A stretch of 64,000 nucleotides of DNA, taken from positions 124,001 to 188,000 of the forward strand of contig DATJED010000011.1 in the NCBI GenBank assembly GCA_035496935.1. Direction: 5' to 3'. Numbering within the stretch: the first letter of the stretch is position 1; every line of letters starts with the position of its first letter. Origin of the DNA: Pseudopedobacter sp035496935. GTDB taxonomy: Bacteria > Bacteroidota > Bacteroidia > Sphingobacteriales > Sphingobacteriaceae. Both the position numbers and the translations under genes were made by a program. Below the pieces are notes generated by a model. It was not told the origin of the DNA. It did not search any database and saw nothing but the letters and a program-made list of their open reading frames with translations. Shown here piece by piece: positions 1 through 8,871 of the stretch.

Positions 1-1741
1 TGCGCATTTCTTGGAAGTCTGCGATTCCCTAGGTTTGTATGTGATGGACGAATTAGCGGGCTGGCATGGACATTACGATACGCCAACCGGCAAAAAGCTG
101 TTAAAAGAAATGTTGGTGCATGATGTCAACCATCCGTCAATTATTTTTTGGGCAAACGGAAACGAAGGTGGTCATAACCTGGATTTAGACAAATATTTTA
201 AAGACTGGGACATCCAAAAACGACCGGTTGTGCATCCTTGGGCAAATTACGGTGGTTTTGATACGCAACATTATCGCCAGTACAATTACGGAATTGGCAA
301 TTACATGAATGGGCATGATATTGTAATGCCGACCGAATTTTTACATGGTTTGTACGATGGCGGACATGGTGCCGGTTTGGATGATTATTGGGAAGCCATG
401 TGGAATAAACCCACTTCTGCCGGAGGTTTCCTTTGGGTTTTTGCCGATGAAGGCGTGGTGCGTACTGATAAGAACAACATCATCGATACCGATAAAGACC
501 GCGGCCCCGACGGAATTATTGGTCCGTTCCACGAAAAAGAAGGAAGCTATTTTACGATTAAAGAAGTTTGGAGTCCGGTTCATTTTGAAGCCATAGAAAT
601 GACAGCCGGTTTTAATGGCGCTTTCAACATCGAAAACAGGTATGATTTTACGAACATCAATCAATGCAGTTTTACTTGGAAGCTGAAAAAATTCAATTTG
701 TTGGATAGCACTTTGGCAAAACCTGTTTTATCAGGAAAAAGCGATGCGCCAGATATTAAACCTCATTCAAAAGGCGTTCTAGACATAGATTTACCAGATA
801 ATTGGTTTTCTTACGATGCACTTTACGTCACTGCAAAAGATGTAAATCAGAAAGAAATTTTTACTTGGTCTTTCCCAATTAGCAAATCAAATCAAATTAG
901 TAAGTCAATTTTTAATCACGCTAAAGCCGATAATAAAGTTACTTATTCAGCTATTGGCGAAAGCTATTTGATAAAAGTTAAAAACCTGCAAATCCGGATC
1001 AATAGAAACACCGGGATTTTAGAAAGTGTAAAAAACGGAACTAACGAAATCCCATTCAATAACGGTCCGGTTTTGCAGGAAGGAGCGAACAACTTTAAAA
1101 ATTTTACCGCCAAAATGGATGCAGATACTTTATTCATCGCTTCTGTTTTCAATAAAAAAGAAAGCTATAATACTTTGCAATGGAAAATTTATCCAAACGG
1201 ATTTATCCAAATGAAAGTAAAGTACTTTCCCGGCGAGTTTTACACTTGGTTTGATGGCGTAAATTTCTCGTTCCCGGAAACTGAAATAAAAGGAGTTGAC
1301 TACATGGGAAGTGGGCCTTACCGGGTTTGGAAAAACCGTATGAAAGGAACTGAATTTGGTGTGTGGCACAAAGATTACAACAATACCGAAACCGGCGAAA
1401 TTCCTTTTGTTTACCCAGAGTTTAAGGGCTATCACGCCAATTTATACTGGTGCAAATTTTTAACAAAAGGTCAGGATTTTAAAGTTTTGGCTGAAGATGA
1501 AGATACTTTTTTAAGACTATTTACTCCTAGGTTTATGGACGACCAATGGCATAATTATGTGCCACTTTTTCCTAACGGAGATATTAGTTTTATGCAGGCT
1601 ATTCCAAGTATCGGCAATAAAACCCAAACCGCGGAAAGCACCGGCCCAATGGGGCAAAAAAATATTTATTACGATTACGAAAAGAACCCAGAAAGGGCAA
1701 AGGAACTCACATTATATTTTGATTTTACCGGAAATGACTAA
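1..1741 (+). CDS. GH2 family glycoside hydrolase, C-terminal part (5' end outside window)
   Basis: The frame is open from base 2, before any start codon, so the gene begins upstream. What remains is the C-terminal part of the GH2 TIM barrel and the following beta domains. The acid/base glutamate sits in the NHPSIIFWANGNEGG block (codon 164-166) and the probable nucleophile is in MPTEF (335-337). The first TTG (11) is internal and not a start. GH2 members are beta-galactosidases, glucuronidases, arabinopyranosidases and related exo-enzymes; the exact substrate cannot be read from this half. The stop overlaps the next gene by 8 bases, so both belong to one operon. Extracytoplasmic location is likely from the neighbours, but the signal peptide is not visible. 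Confidence 0.88.
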   Translation, partial: AHFLEVCDSLGLYVMDELAGWHGHYDTPTGKKLLKEMLVHDVNHPSIIFWANGNEGGHNLDLDKYFKDWDIQKRPVVHPWANYGGFDTQHYRQYNYGIGNYMNGHDIVMPTEFLHGLYDGGHGAGLDDYWEAMWNKPTSAGGFLWVFADEGVVRTDKNNIIDTDKDRGPDGIIGPFHEKEGSYFTIKEVWSPVHFEAIEMTAGFNGAFNIENRYDFTNINQCSFTWKLKKFNLLDSTLAKPVLSGKSDAPDIKPHSKGVLDIDLPDNWFSYDALYVTAKDVNQKEIFTWSFPISKSNQISKSIFNHAKADNKVTYSAIGESYLIKVKNLQIRINRNTGILESVKNGTNEIPFNNGPVLQEGANNFKNFTAKMDADTLFIASVFNKKESYNTLQWKIYPNGFIQMKVKYFPGEFYTWFDGVNFSFPETEIKGVDYMGSGPYRVWKNRMKGTEFGVWHKDYNNTETGEIPFVYPEFKGYHANLYWCKFLTKGQDFKVLAEDEDTFLRLFTPRFMDDQWHNYVPLFPNGDISFMQAIPSIGNKTQTAESTGPMGQKNIYYDYEKNPERAKELTLYFDFTGND

Positions 1742-4472
1742 GAAATTCATCATATTTTTTCTATTGGTTTTTGGCTTTTCCCATTTAAAAGCTCAAGACC
1801 TGCAAGTAACAGCTTTAAAGGTAGAGCAATTGGTAAATCCATTAGGGATTGATGTAAAACAACCCAATTTAAGCTGGCAAATTGTTTCGCAGAAACGCGG
1901 TGTGATGCAAACGGCATATCAGGTATTGGTGTCATCTTCGGCAGAGAAACTGGCGCAAAATGAAGGCGATTTATGGAACTCTGGAAAAGTAAATTCTTCG
2001 GAATCCATCTATGTAAAATACAATGGGAAAGAATTAACCAGCCGAACCAAATGTTTTTGGAAAGTTAAAATCTGGACAAATGTCGGCGAAAGTGAATGGT
2101 CTGAAAATCAATTTTGGACAATGGGTTTGCTTTACTATAAAGACTGGCCAAAAACATGGATTGGTTTCGATAGGGCTTTTCCGTGGGATAGCATCGAAAA
2201 CGCTTCTCGTTTATCTGCAAGGTATTTCAGAAAAGAGTTTGAAAGCAAAAAAACGGTTAAATCCGCAACGGCATCTATCGCAGGCTTAGGTTTGTACGAG
2301 CTTTTTATCAACGGCAAGAAAGTTGGAGATGATGTTTTAGCGCCATCGCCAACTGATTATACCCAAAACGTAAAAGCCAACACTTACGATGTAACTTCCT
2401 ACATCCAAAACGGGAAAAATGCAGTCGGTGCGGTTTTGGGTAACGGTCGTTTCTTTGCGATGCGACAGAATGAAAAACCTTATAAAATCAAAACATTTGG
2501 CTTCCCGAAAATGCTCTTGAACATCCACATTGTTTACACAGATGGAAGTACCGCAAACATTGATACAGATAACAGCTGGAAAGGAACTGCCGACGGGCCA
2601 ATCCGCACCAATAACGAGTACGATGGCGAAGAATATGACGCCACGAAAGAACTGACAGACTGGAATAAAATCGGCTTTGATGACAGCAAGTGGCTACAAG
2701 CGGAGTATGTGCAAGAACCAAGCGGGACGATTGAAGCGCAGATGAACGAGAACATGAAAGTGATGAAAACGCTTCAGCCGGTATCCATTACAAAGCTTTC
2801 CCGCGGAAGATATATTTTGGATATGGGGCAAAATATGGTGGGCTGGCTGCAGATTAAAGTGAAAGGCAAAAAAGGTCAGCAAATTAAGCTTCGTTTTGCG
2901 GAATCGTTAGAAGATAACGGCGAACTTTTTACAGCCAATCTTCGCAACGCAAAAAATACCGATTTATATACTTTAAAAGGAGGGGAGGAAGAAATCTGGG
3001 AACCTACTTTCGTTTATCGGGGATTTAGATTTGTCGAGCTTTCTGGCTATAACTATCAACCTAAAGTCGCTGATTTTGTAGGGAAAATGGTTTACGATAA
3101 TATCGAAACTGTTGGCACTTTTGAAAGCTCAAACCCTTTGCTCAACCAGATTTTTAAAAATGCTTGGTGGGGCATTGCCGGCAATTACAAAGGAATGCCT
3201 TTAGATTGCCCGCAACGTAATGAGCGCATGCCTTGGCTGGGCGATAGAGGTGAAGTGGCCTACGGCGAAAATTTCCTCTTCGATAACGAACGCATCTACA
3301 CCAAATGGTTAGAGGACATCCGTAACTCACAAAAAGAGGACGGTGCAATCCCGGATGTGGCGCCCGCATTTTGGCGTTATTACAGCGACAACATGACTTG
3401 GGCGGGCACAGTTGTTTCCATAACCGATATGCTGTACAAACAAACGGGCGACGTACAGGTTGTAAAAGACAATTATCCAGCAATTAAAAAATGGCTGACT
3501 TACATGCAGGATAGGTATATGGAAAATTACATCATGACCAAAGATAGCTATGGCGATTGGTGTGCGCCACCTGTTACCATCGAGGCCGGACGAGGCAAAA
3601 GTGCCGATAAAAAATATCCGTCACAGCTGATTTCTACCGCATACCACTATCATTTTTTACACTTGATGATGGAGTATAGCAAGCTAACCGGTAATGAAAA
3701 CGATTATAACCAATTTGAAACTTTAGCCACAAAAGTGAAAGATGCTTTTAATAAAAAGTTTTATAACGATAAAGGCTTTTATGGCGATAACAAATTAACC
3801 GATAACATTATCCCTCTTTATTTTGGGATGGTACCGAAAGCAGAAACCGACAAAGTTTTTAAAAATATAGTTTACACCGTTGAAGTAACTAATAACGGAC
3901 ATTTAAGCAACGGTTTGGTAGGTGTGCAATGGTTAATGCGTTGTTTAAACGATTACGGTCGGCCAGATTTAGCTTACCGAATTGCTACTCAAAAAACCTA
4001 CCCAAGCTGGGGTTATATGATTGAAAACGGAGCAACCACCATTTGGGAACTGTGGAACGGCAATACAGCGCATCCAAGAATGAACTCCCAAAATCATGTG
4101 ATGATGCTTGGAGATTTACTGATTTGGTATTACGAGAATCTGGCGGGGATTAAAGCCGGAACTCCTGGTTTCAAAAAAATCATCATGAAACCAGAAACTG
4201 TTGCCGGACTCAACTACGTAAATGCCAGTTTTGACTCACCTTACGGAAAAATTAAAAGCAATTGGAAGAAAGATAGTAAGTCATTTAGCTGGAACATCAC
4301 TGTTCCCGCAAATACATCAGCGGAAGTTTATTTGCCTGCAAGCAATCAAAAATCAATCAAAGAAAATAATAAAAATATCACGAATGCAGAAGGAGTGGAG
4401 TTTATCCGCCAAGAGGGAGATAGAGTGGTTTATAAAGTAAATTCGGGCAATTATGCCTTTCAAATTAAATAA
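1734..4472 (+). CDS. GH78 alpha-L-rhamnosidase (secreted)
   Basis: Predicted to remove terminal alpha-L-rhamnose from plant glycans outside the cytoplasm. I start it at ATG 1734, which gives a typical signal peptide (MTKKFIIFFLLVFGFSHLKAQ) and a 912-aa protein; a longer frame from 1557 would run through the upstream gene. Family features in order: N-terminal Fn3-like domain (about 25-150), rhamnosidase N-terminal beta domains, then the (alpha/alpha)6 barrel with DCPQRNERMPWLGD (Asp491, Glu497, the general-acid region) and GATTIWELWNG (Glu772, probable base region), and a C-terminal beta sandwich. It overlaps the preceding GH2 by 8 bases and is followed 3 bases later by a DUF3826 gene. Linkage specificity is not readable. 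First of three GH78 genes in the window. Confidence 0.93.
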   Translation: MTKKFIIFFLLVFGFSHLKAQDLQVTALKVEQLVNPLGIDVKQPNLSWQIVSQKRGVMQTAYQVLVSSSAEKLAQNEGDLWNSGKVNSSESIYVKYNGKELTSRTKCFWKVKIWTNVGESEWSENQFWTMGLLYYKDWPKTWIGFDRAFPWDSIENASRLSARYFRKEFESKKTVKSATASIAGLGLYELFINGKKVGDDVLAPSPTDYTQNVKANTYDVTSYIQNGKNAVGAVLGNGRFFAMRQNEKPYKIKTFGFPKMLLNIHIVYTDGSTANIDTDNSWKGTADGPIRTNNEYDGEEYDATKELTDWNKIGFDDSKWLQAEYVQEPSGTIEAQMNENMKVMKTLQPVSITKLSRGRYILDMGQNMVGWLQIKVKGKKGQQIKLRFAESLEDNGELFTANLRNAKNTDLYTLKGGEEEIWEPTFVYRGFRFVELSGYNYQPKVADFVGKMVYDNIETVGTFESSNPLLNQIFKNAWWGIAGNYKGMPLDCPQRNERMPWLGDRGEVAYGENFLFDNERIYTKWLEDIRNSQKEDGAIPDVAPAFWRYYSDNMTWAGTVVSITDMLYKQTGDVQVVKDNYPAIKKWLTYMQDRYMENYIMTKDSYGDWCAPPVTIEAGRGKSADKKYPSQLISTAYHYHFLHLMMEYSKLTGNENDYNQFETLATKVKDAFNKKFYNDKGFYGDNKLTDNIIPLYFGMVPKAETDKVFKNIVYTVEVTNNGHLSNGLVGVQWLMRCLNDYGRPDLAYRIATQKTYPSWGYMIENGATTIWELWNGNTAHPRMNSQNHVMMLGDLLIWYYENLAGIKAGTPGFKKIIMKPETVAGLNYVNASFDSPYGKIKSNWKKDSKSFSWNITVPANTSAEVYLPASNQKSIKENNKNITNAEGVEFIRQEGDRVVYKVNSGNYAFQIK

Positions 4473-4475
4473 ATT

Positions 4476-5144
4476 ATGAAAGCCAATTATTTAAAAACAG
4501 TATTAATCATTGCCTTTACGGCGATGACTACGCTGTTAAAAGCTCAAGAAGTAACTCAAAAAGCTGATGCAGAGAATCAGGCAAAAGCGAAAGAATGGGT
4601 AGCAAGTTTAGCGCTCAACAATCCCGAAAAGGAAGCGAGAGTTACAGATGTGGTGGCTTTGCATTTAACGCAAATCAGAGATTGGCATAACAGCCATCCA
4701 TATACTTTGGTGCCGGCTGGCGTCAATCCGTTAGACGGAAAGCCGCTTTCAGAGCTGTTCAGACAGATGATTGTGGATTCTTCTATCCCCGCATCGGTAC
4801 ATAAAAACTTAATGGAAGGTTTAAGAAAGGATTTAACTGAAGAACAAGTTGCTTTGGTTTTGGATAAATACACCATTAGCAAAGTGGCTTTTACCATGAA
4901 AGGTTACGAAGCCATTGTTCCAAACTTTACTGAAACGGAATCTAAAAAGATAAGAAGTTTGCTGGAACAAGCCCGTGAAATGGCGGTTGATTATAAAAGT
5001 ATGAAAGAAATTTCGGCAATTTTTGAGATTTATAAAACCGAAGCCGAAAAATACCTAAACAATAACGGCCGTAACTGGCACCAAATGTACGGCGATTACG
5101 TACGTAAAGTAAAAGCAGAAAAAGCAAAACAAAAAAACAATTAA
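4476..5144 (+). CDS. DUF3826 domain secreted protein
   Basis: Small protein (222 aa) with a signal peptide ending near LLKAQ, rich in charged alpha helix after it. The blocks around residues 130-145 (LDKYTISKVAFTMKGYEAIVP) and 165-205 (YKSMKEISAIFEIYKTEAEK, then NNNGRNWHQMYGDYV) match what I know of the DUF3826 family, which is common in Bacteroidota polysaccharide loci and has no assigned activity that I can vouch for. It lies 3 bases after the GH78 and 1 base before the sialidase-like gene, so it is co-translated with periplasmic hydrolases and probably acts in the periplasm. No catalytic motif is visible; a binding or chaperone-like role is possible but speculative. Confidence 0.8.
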   Translation: MKANYLKTVLIIAFTAMTTLLKAQEVTQKADAENQAKAKEWVASLALNNPEKEARVTDVVALHLTQIRDWHNSHPYTLVPAGVNPLDGKPLSELFRQMIVDSSIPASVHKNLMEGLRKDLTEEQVALVLDKYTISKVAFTMKGYEAIVPNFTETESKKIRSLLEQAREMAVDYKSMKEISAIFEIYKTEAEKYLNNNGRNWHQMYGDYVRKVKAEKAKQKNN

Positions 5145-5145
5145 A

Positions 5146-6276
5146 ATGAAATTTAAAGCACTATTAGCAGGATTAATTTGTTTAAGCGCATTTGCGCAGG
5201 CACAAGATAAACCGTGGCGCAAAGGCATTATTACCGACGAATTTATTTACGAAAAGGCCAATTTCCCATCCGTACATTCGGCAACTATTGCCGAGACTCC
5301 AACCGGATTAGTATCTGCATTTTTTGGTGGAACCAAAGAACGTAACCCAGATGTAGAAATTTATGTTTCCCGCTTAGTAGATGGAAAATGGACAGCACCG
5401 GTTTCGGTAGCAGATGGCGTACAAAGCGCTACCAAAAGATTACCGACATGGAATCCAGTTTTATACCAAATCCCCGGTGGCGATTTAATGCTGTTTTATA
5501 AAATAGGACCAAAACCATCAGAATGGTGGGGAATGTTAAAGCGCTCTCAAGATGGCGGTAAAACTTGGTCTGAGGCTGAAAAATTACCAAATAACCAAAT
5601 TGGTCCGGTAAAAAACAAACCTGTTTTATTAAGTAACGGAAACCTTTTTGCACCAAGCAGTACTGAAGGTAACGGCTGGCATATACATTTTGAGGTGACA
5701 CCGGATTTCGGTAAAACCTGGAGAAAAATTGGTCCTTTAGACCAAGGAAAGGATTCTATCGATGCTATTCAGCCCAGCGTTTTAATCCATGGCGATGGAA
5801 AGCTACAAATTTTAGCCCGTAGCAGAAGCAGAGCTTTAGCAACTTCTTGGTCTTATGATAACGGAGAAACTTGGTCGCCCTTAGAAAAAACAAACCTGCC
5901 AAATAACAATTCTGGTACAGATGCCGTAACCATGAAAAACGGTAAACACGTATTGGTTTACAACCATGTTTTGCCTCCGGGAGATTTGGTTAAAGGCCCA
6001 CGTACGCCACTAAACGTTTCTGTTTCTAAAAACGGAAAAAAATGGAAAGCGGCGTTAATTTTAGAGGATTCGCCTATCAGCCAATATTCTTATCCATCAG
6101 TAATCCAAACAAAAGATGGCATGTTGCATTTCGTTTATACTTGGCGCCGTGAAAAAATCAAGCATGTAGTGGTTGATCCATCAAAGCTTAAATTGAAGAA
6201 AATTAAAAACGGCAAATGGCCAAAACTAAAAGGCTACGAAGCGCCAAAACCAGAAAAAGATAAAGACGAAGAATAG
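5146..6276 (+). CDS. Sialidase-fold (BNR/Asp-box) secreted hydrolase
   Basis: A 376-aa protein with signal peptide (cleavage near AFAQAQ) and a six-bladed beta-propeller signature: Asp boxes SQDGGKTW (134-141), TPDFGKTW (185-192) and SYDNGETW (236-243), plus a degenerate one near 289. It resembles sialidase-family proteins that Bacteroidota place in pectin and glycosaminoglycan loci, where true sialic acid is often not the substrate. I see no FRIP motif, so the enzyme activity is open. In Bacteroides thetaiotaomicron a sialidase-fold (GH33) domain acts on a keto-deoxy acid of rhamnogalacturonan II, which would fit this operon, but that is inference. The Lys/Glu-rich C-terminal tail is unremarkable. 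One base after DUF3826; co-operonic. Confidence 0.82.
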   Translation: MKFKALLAGLICLSAFAQAQDKPWRKGIITDEFIYEKANFPSVHSATIAETPTGLVSAFFGGTKERNPDVEIYVSRLVDGKWTAPVSVADGVQSATKRLPTWNPVLYQIPGGDLMLFYKIGPKPSEWWGMLKRSQDGGKTWSEAEKLPNNQIGPVKNKPVLLSNGNLFAPSSTEGNGWHIHFEVTPDFGKTWRKIGPLDQGKDSIDAIQPSVLIHGDGKLQILARSRSRALATSWSYDNGETWSPLEKTNLPNNNSGTDAVTMKNGKHVLVYNHVLPPGDLVKGPRTPLNVSVSKNGKKWKAALILEDSPISQYSYPSVIQTKDGMLHFVYTWRREKIKHVVVDPSKLKLKKIKNGKWPKLKGYEAPKPEKDKDEE

Positions 6277-6339
6277 ATTTAGGAGTTTAGTTTGTTAGGT
6301 GGGATAGATGGCTCGTTGAGCGATTTAATTTGAGATAAA

Positions 6340-7776
6340 ATGTTGCTAAAACACGATAAATACACAATAATAGGCAAGTCCTTCTCCTTCGGAGAAGGAT
6401 TTAGGACGAGGCTTCTTTTTTTCCTTGTCTTCTCGCTTTCGCTGATGACAGTAAAAGCGCAAAATTCAGATGATAAATATCCAAAATCACTGAAAGATGT
6501 GCTTTTAGAAATTCAGGAACGCTACCACATAACCATTAAATTCAATGACAAACAAGTTGAAGGGAAAACGGTAGATTATGCGCAATGGCGTTTCCGCCCG
6601 GATGTGGACGAAACTTTGGACAACGTTCTAAAGCCTTTGGATATGAAGGTGAACAAAGAAAAAGAAGGCGTTTACAAACTTAAAGAGTACGAATATTACC
6701 GATGGCAACCCGAAGAAGGTTGGGCAGAACTGGCCAGATTAGCTTCAAAATATCGTGATAAAGCGACTTGGGAACAACGCAAAGCCGAATTAAAACCTTG
6801 CTTAATGCAGGCTTTAAAGCTTTCGCCTTTGCCTCCAAAACCAAACAGCAAGCCTATTCTTACAAGTGTTCGTGAGTTTGATGGTTACACCGTACAAAAT
6901 ATGGCGTTGGAGGTTTTGCCGGGAGTTTATATCAACGGTTCCTTATATCGCCCGACTAAAGTAAAAGGAAAAATTCCTTTGATTTTAAGTCCGGATGGAC
7001 ATTGGTGGCAACAACGTTACCGCGAAGACTGCCAAATCCGGTGTGCAACTTTGGCCAGGATGGGCGCTATGGCTTTCAGTTATGATTTATTTGCCTGGGG
7101 CGAATCGATGTTGCAGTTTAAGTACGAAGACCACCGCAAAAGCCTTTCTATGGCAGTACAAACTTTGGACGCCATCCGTTTGCTCGATTATTTTTTAACC
7201 CGTAAAGATGTTGATCCAGAACGTGTGGGCATTAGTGGCGGTTCAGGCGCTGGCAGTCACACCGTTTTGGTTACTGCCATTGATGACCGTATCAAACTGA
7301 GTGCCCCTGTGGTAGCCATTTCCTCTTATTTTTATGGCGGTTGCCCTTGCGAGAGCGGTTTGCCTATCCATTTATGCGGTGGCGGAACAGATAATGTAGA
7401 GTTGGCCGCTTTTGCCGCACCACGTCCGCAATTGTTAGTTTCAGATGGTGGCGATTGGACAGCGCACATGCCATTGCATGATTTTCCGTACCTGCAAAAT
7501 ATCTACAGCTATTACGGCGCAAAAGAAAAAGTAGAGAATGTGCATTTGCCTAATGAATCGCATGATTACGGCGTCAATAAACGCAAAGCATTGTACGATT
7601 TTTTAGCTCGAAACTTTAAAATGGATATTAACGCAGTTGCTGAGGATAAAGTAACCATCGAAAAAGAAAATGCCATGAAGGTATTTGGGGATAATGGCGA
7701 AAAACTCCCAGCCAACGCCATGAAAGGCTATGATAAATTGGAAAGCTATTTTAAATCCTTAGAAAATGGAAAGTAG
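6340..7776 (+). CDS. Secreted acetyl-xylan-esterase-like alpha/beta hydrolase
   Basis: A 478-aa alpha/beta hydrolase predicted to remove ester groups from the glycan. The nucleophile elbow GISGG puts Ser299 as nucleophile, with a late His in NESHDYG. Residues about 48-115 form an STN-like N-terminal module (SLKDVLLEIQERYHITIKF...), unusual on an esterase. The N-terminus is odd: residues about 13-25 are encoded by a dispersed hairpin repeat (6379-6425), after which comes the hydrophobic stretch LLFFLVFSLSLMTVKAQ that looks like the true signal peptide. ATG 6340 is the only convenient start, but the repeat may have replaced an older one. It is 63 bases after the sialidase-like gene. Confidence 0.8.
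   Translation: MLLKHDKYTIIGKSFSFGEGFRTRLLFFLVFSLSLMTVKAQNSDDKYPKSLKDVLLEIQERYHITIKFNDKQVEGKTVDYAQWRFRPDVDETLDNVLKPLDMKVNKEKEGVYKLKEYEYYRWQPEEGWAELARLASKYRDKATWEQRKAELKPCLMQALKLSPLPPKPNSKPILTSVREFDGYTVQNMALEVLPGVYINGSLYRPTKVKGKIPLILSPDGHWWQQRYREDCQIRCATLARMGAMAFSYDLFAWGESMLQFKYEDHRKSLSMAVQTLDAIRLLDYFLTRKDVDPERVGISGGSGAGSHTVLVTAIDDRIKLSAPVVAISSYFYGGCPCESGLPIHLCGGGTDNVELAAFAAPRPQLLVSDGGDWTAHMPLHDFPYLQNIYSYYGAKEKVENVHLPNESHDYGVNKRKALYDFLARNFKMDINAVAEDKVTIEKENAMKVFGDNGEKLPANAMKGYDKLESYFKSLENGK
6379..6425. repeat. Dispersed hairpin repeat inside a signal-peptide coding region
   Basis: Arms TCCTTCTC (6379-6386) and GAGAAGGA (6392-6399) enclose a CTTCG loop, so the RNA hairpin is closed by a C(UUCG)G-type tetraloop. 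The tail AGGACGAGGCTTCTTTTT matches the tail of the intergenic element at 42927-42966 (arms CCCTCTC/GAGAGGG, then GGGGTGAGGCTTTTTTTTT). The same element is thus seen twice in the window, once inside an open reading frame. Confidence 0.75.
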
Positions 7777-8857
7777 ATTTTGGGCGTTTTTACACGCTGT
7801 CCACTATATCTTTTTTGCTTATTCTTCGACTCCGCTCAGAATGACAAAAAAGGATGTCGCTTCCATCGTTAACGCAAACAAACGAAATGCTTCTCCATTC
7901 AAAAGCGCACCCAACTCCGTGACCTCTGTGTTCTCTGCGTTTAAAAACTTTGCCACCCAACTCGGCGTACTCTGTGAAAACCTCTGTTTACTCAGTGGTA
8001 AAAAATATATTGTTCTAACACTCATCCTCGCACTCTCAACTCCATATTTAAAGGCCCAACAAAAAGACTTTAAAATCGCTGTCATCGATCTAATGATTCT
8101 CAAACGCCAAAAACCAAGCGCAATTCCCTTAGCGCATGAATTAGGTGCCGATGGTTTAGAAATTGATATGGGCGGTTTAGGAAACCGGGAAACCTTCGAT
8201 AGCCGATTAAACAACGACACCACTCGGCAGGAATACATCGCCAAAGCAAAAGAACAAAACATCGAATTCTGCTCCATCGCCATGACAGGTTTTTACGCAC
8301 AATCTTTTGCTGAACGTCCAACCTGGCAAAAAATGATAGGCGATTGTTTAGCAACAGCCAAAGCCATGAATATTAAAGTCGCTTTTTTGCCTTTAGGCGT
8401 AAAAGGAGATTTAATTGAGCACCCAGAATTACGCCCTGCAATTGTTGAACGCTTAAAAATCGCTGGAAAAATGGCGAAAAAAGTTTGCGTAACCATCGGG
8501 ATTGAGACTTCTTTGGATGCTACTGCAGAAAAACAGTTGTTAAAGGACATCGGTTCAAAAAATGTAAAAAGCTATTTCAATTTTTCCAACGCGTTAAAAA
8601 ACGGACGAGATTTAAACAAGGAACTCCGGATTTTAGGGAGAAAAAATATCGTTCAAATCCACGCCACAGATGAAGATGGCGTTTGGTTGCAAAATAATAA
8701 GCGACTGGATATGTACAAAGTAAAACAGACCTTGCAGGATATGAAGTGGAAAGGCTGGCTGGTAGTTGAGCGTTCCAGAGACGCCACACAGCCTAGAAAT
8801 GTGAAGGCAAATTTTGGTGCCAACGTGGCCTATTTAAAAAAGGTTTTTCAAGATTAA
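7766..8857 (+). CDS. Secreted sugar-phosphate-isomerase/epimerase-like TIM barrel protein
   Basis: The conserved part (from about residue 97 of the long form) is a xylose-isomerase-like TIM barrel: IPLAHELGADGLEIDMGG, then IGIETSLDATAEKQLL and IVQIHATDEDG carry the usual Glu/His metal-site positions. It has a secretion signal (YIVLTLILALSTPYLKAQQ), so it works outside the cytoplasm and not on sugar phosphates. Related secreted barrels take part in 3-keto-glycoside chemistry, which is a possible role here. The start is uncertain: ATG 7766 overlaps the esterase stop by 11 bases, ATG 7841 is the other in-frame choice (338 aa), and both precede about 50 codons of dispersed-repeat sequence. No ATG lies next to the signal peptide. 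Confidence 0.78.
   Translation: MESRFWAFLHAVHYIFFAYSSTPLRMTKKDVASIVNANKRNASPFKSAPNSVTSVFSAFKNFATQLGVLCENLCLLSGKKYIVLTLILALSTPYLKAQQKDFKIAVIDLMILKRQKPSAIPLAHELGADGLEIDMGGLGNRETFDSRLNNDTTRQEYIAKAKEQNIEFCSIAMTGFYAQSFAERPTWQKMIGDCLATAKAMNIKVAFLPLGVKGDLIEHPELRPAIVERLKIAGKMAKKVCVTIGIETSLDATAEKQLLKDIGSKNVKSYFNFSNALKNGRDLNKELRILGRKNIVQIHATDEDGVWLQNNKRLDMYKVKQTLQDMKWKGWLVVERSRDATQPRNVKANFGANVAYLKKVFQD
7820..7992. repeat. Two dispersed intergenic-type repeats within the 5' coding end
   Basis: CTTCGACTCCGCTCAGAATG (7826-7845) and a stretch with the repeated words ctctgtg / tctctgcg / tactctgtg (7920-7992) look like non-coding dispersed elements that I know from Bacteroidota intergenic regions. Here they are translated as low-complexity residues ahead of the signal peptide. 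Only the short-range repetition is seen directly; the dispersed nature is from memory. Confidence 0.5.
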
Positions 8858-8871
8858 ATCAATAGCTTAAA

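Noticed and set aside
1557..1733. 59-codon upstream extension of the first GH78
   Set aside because: It lies inside the end of the GH2 gene, and ATG 1734 directly opens a signal peptide.
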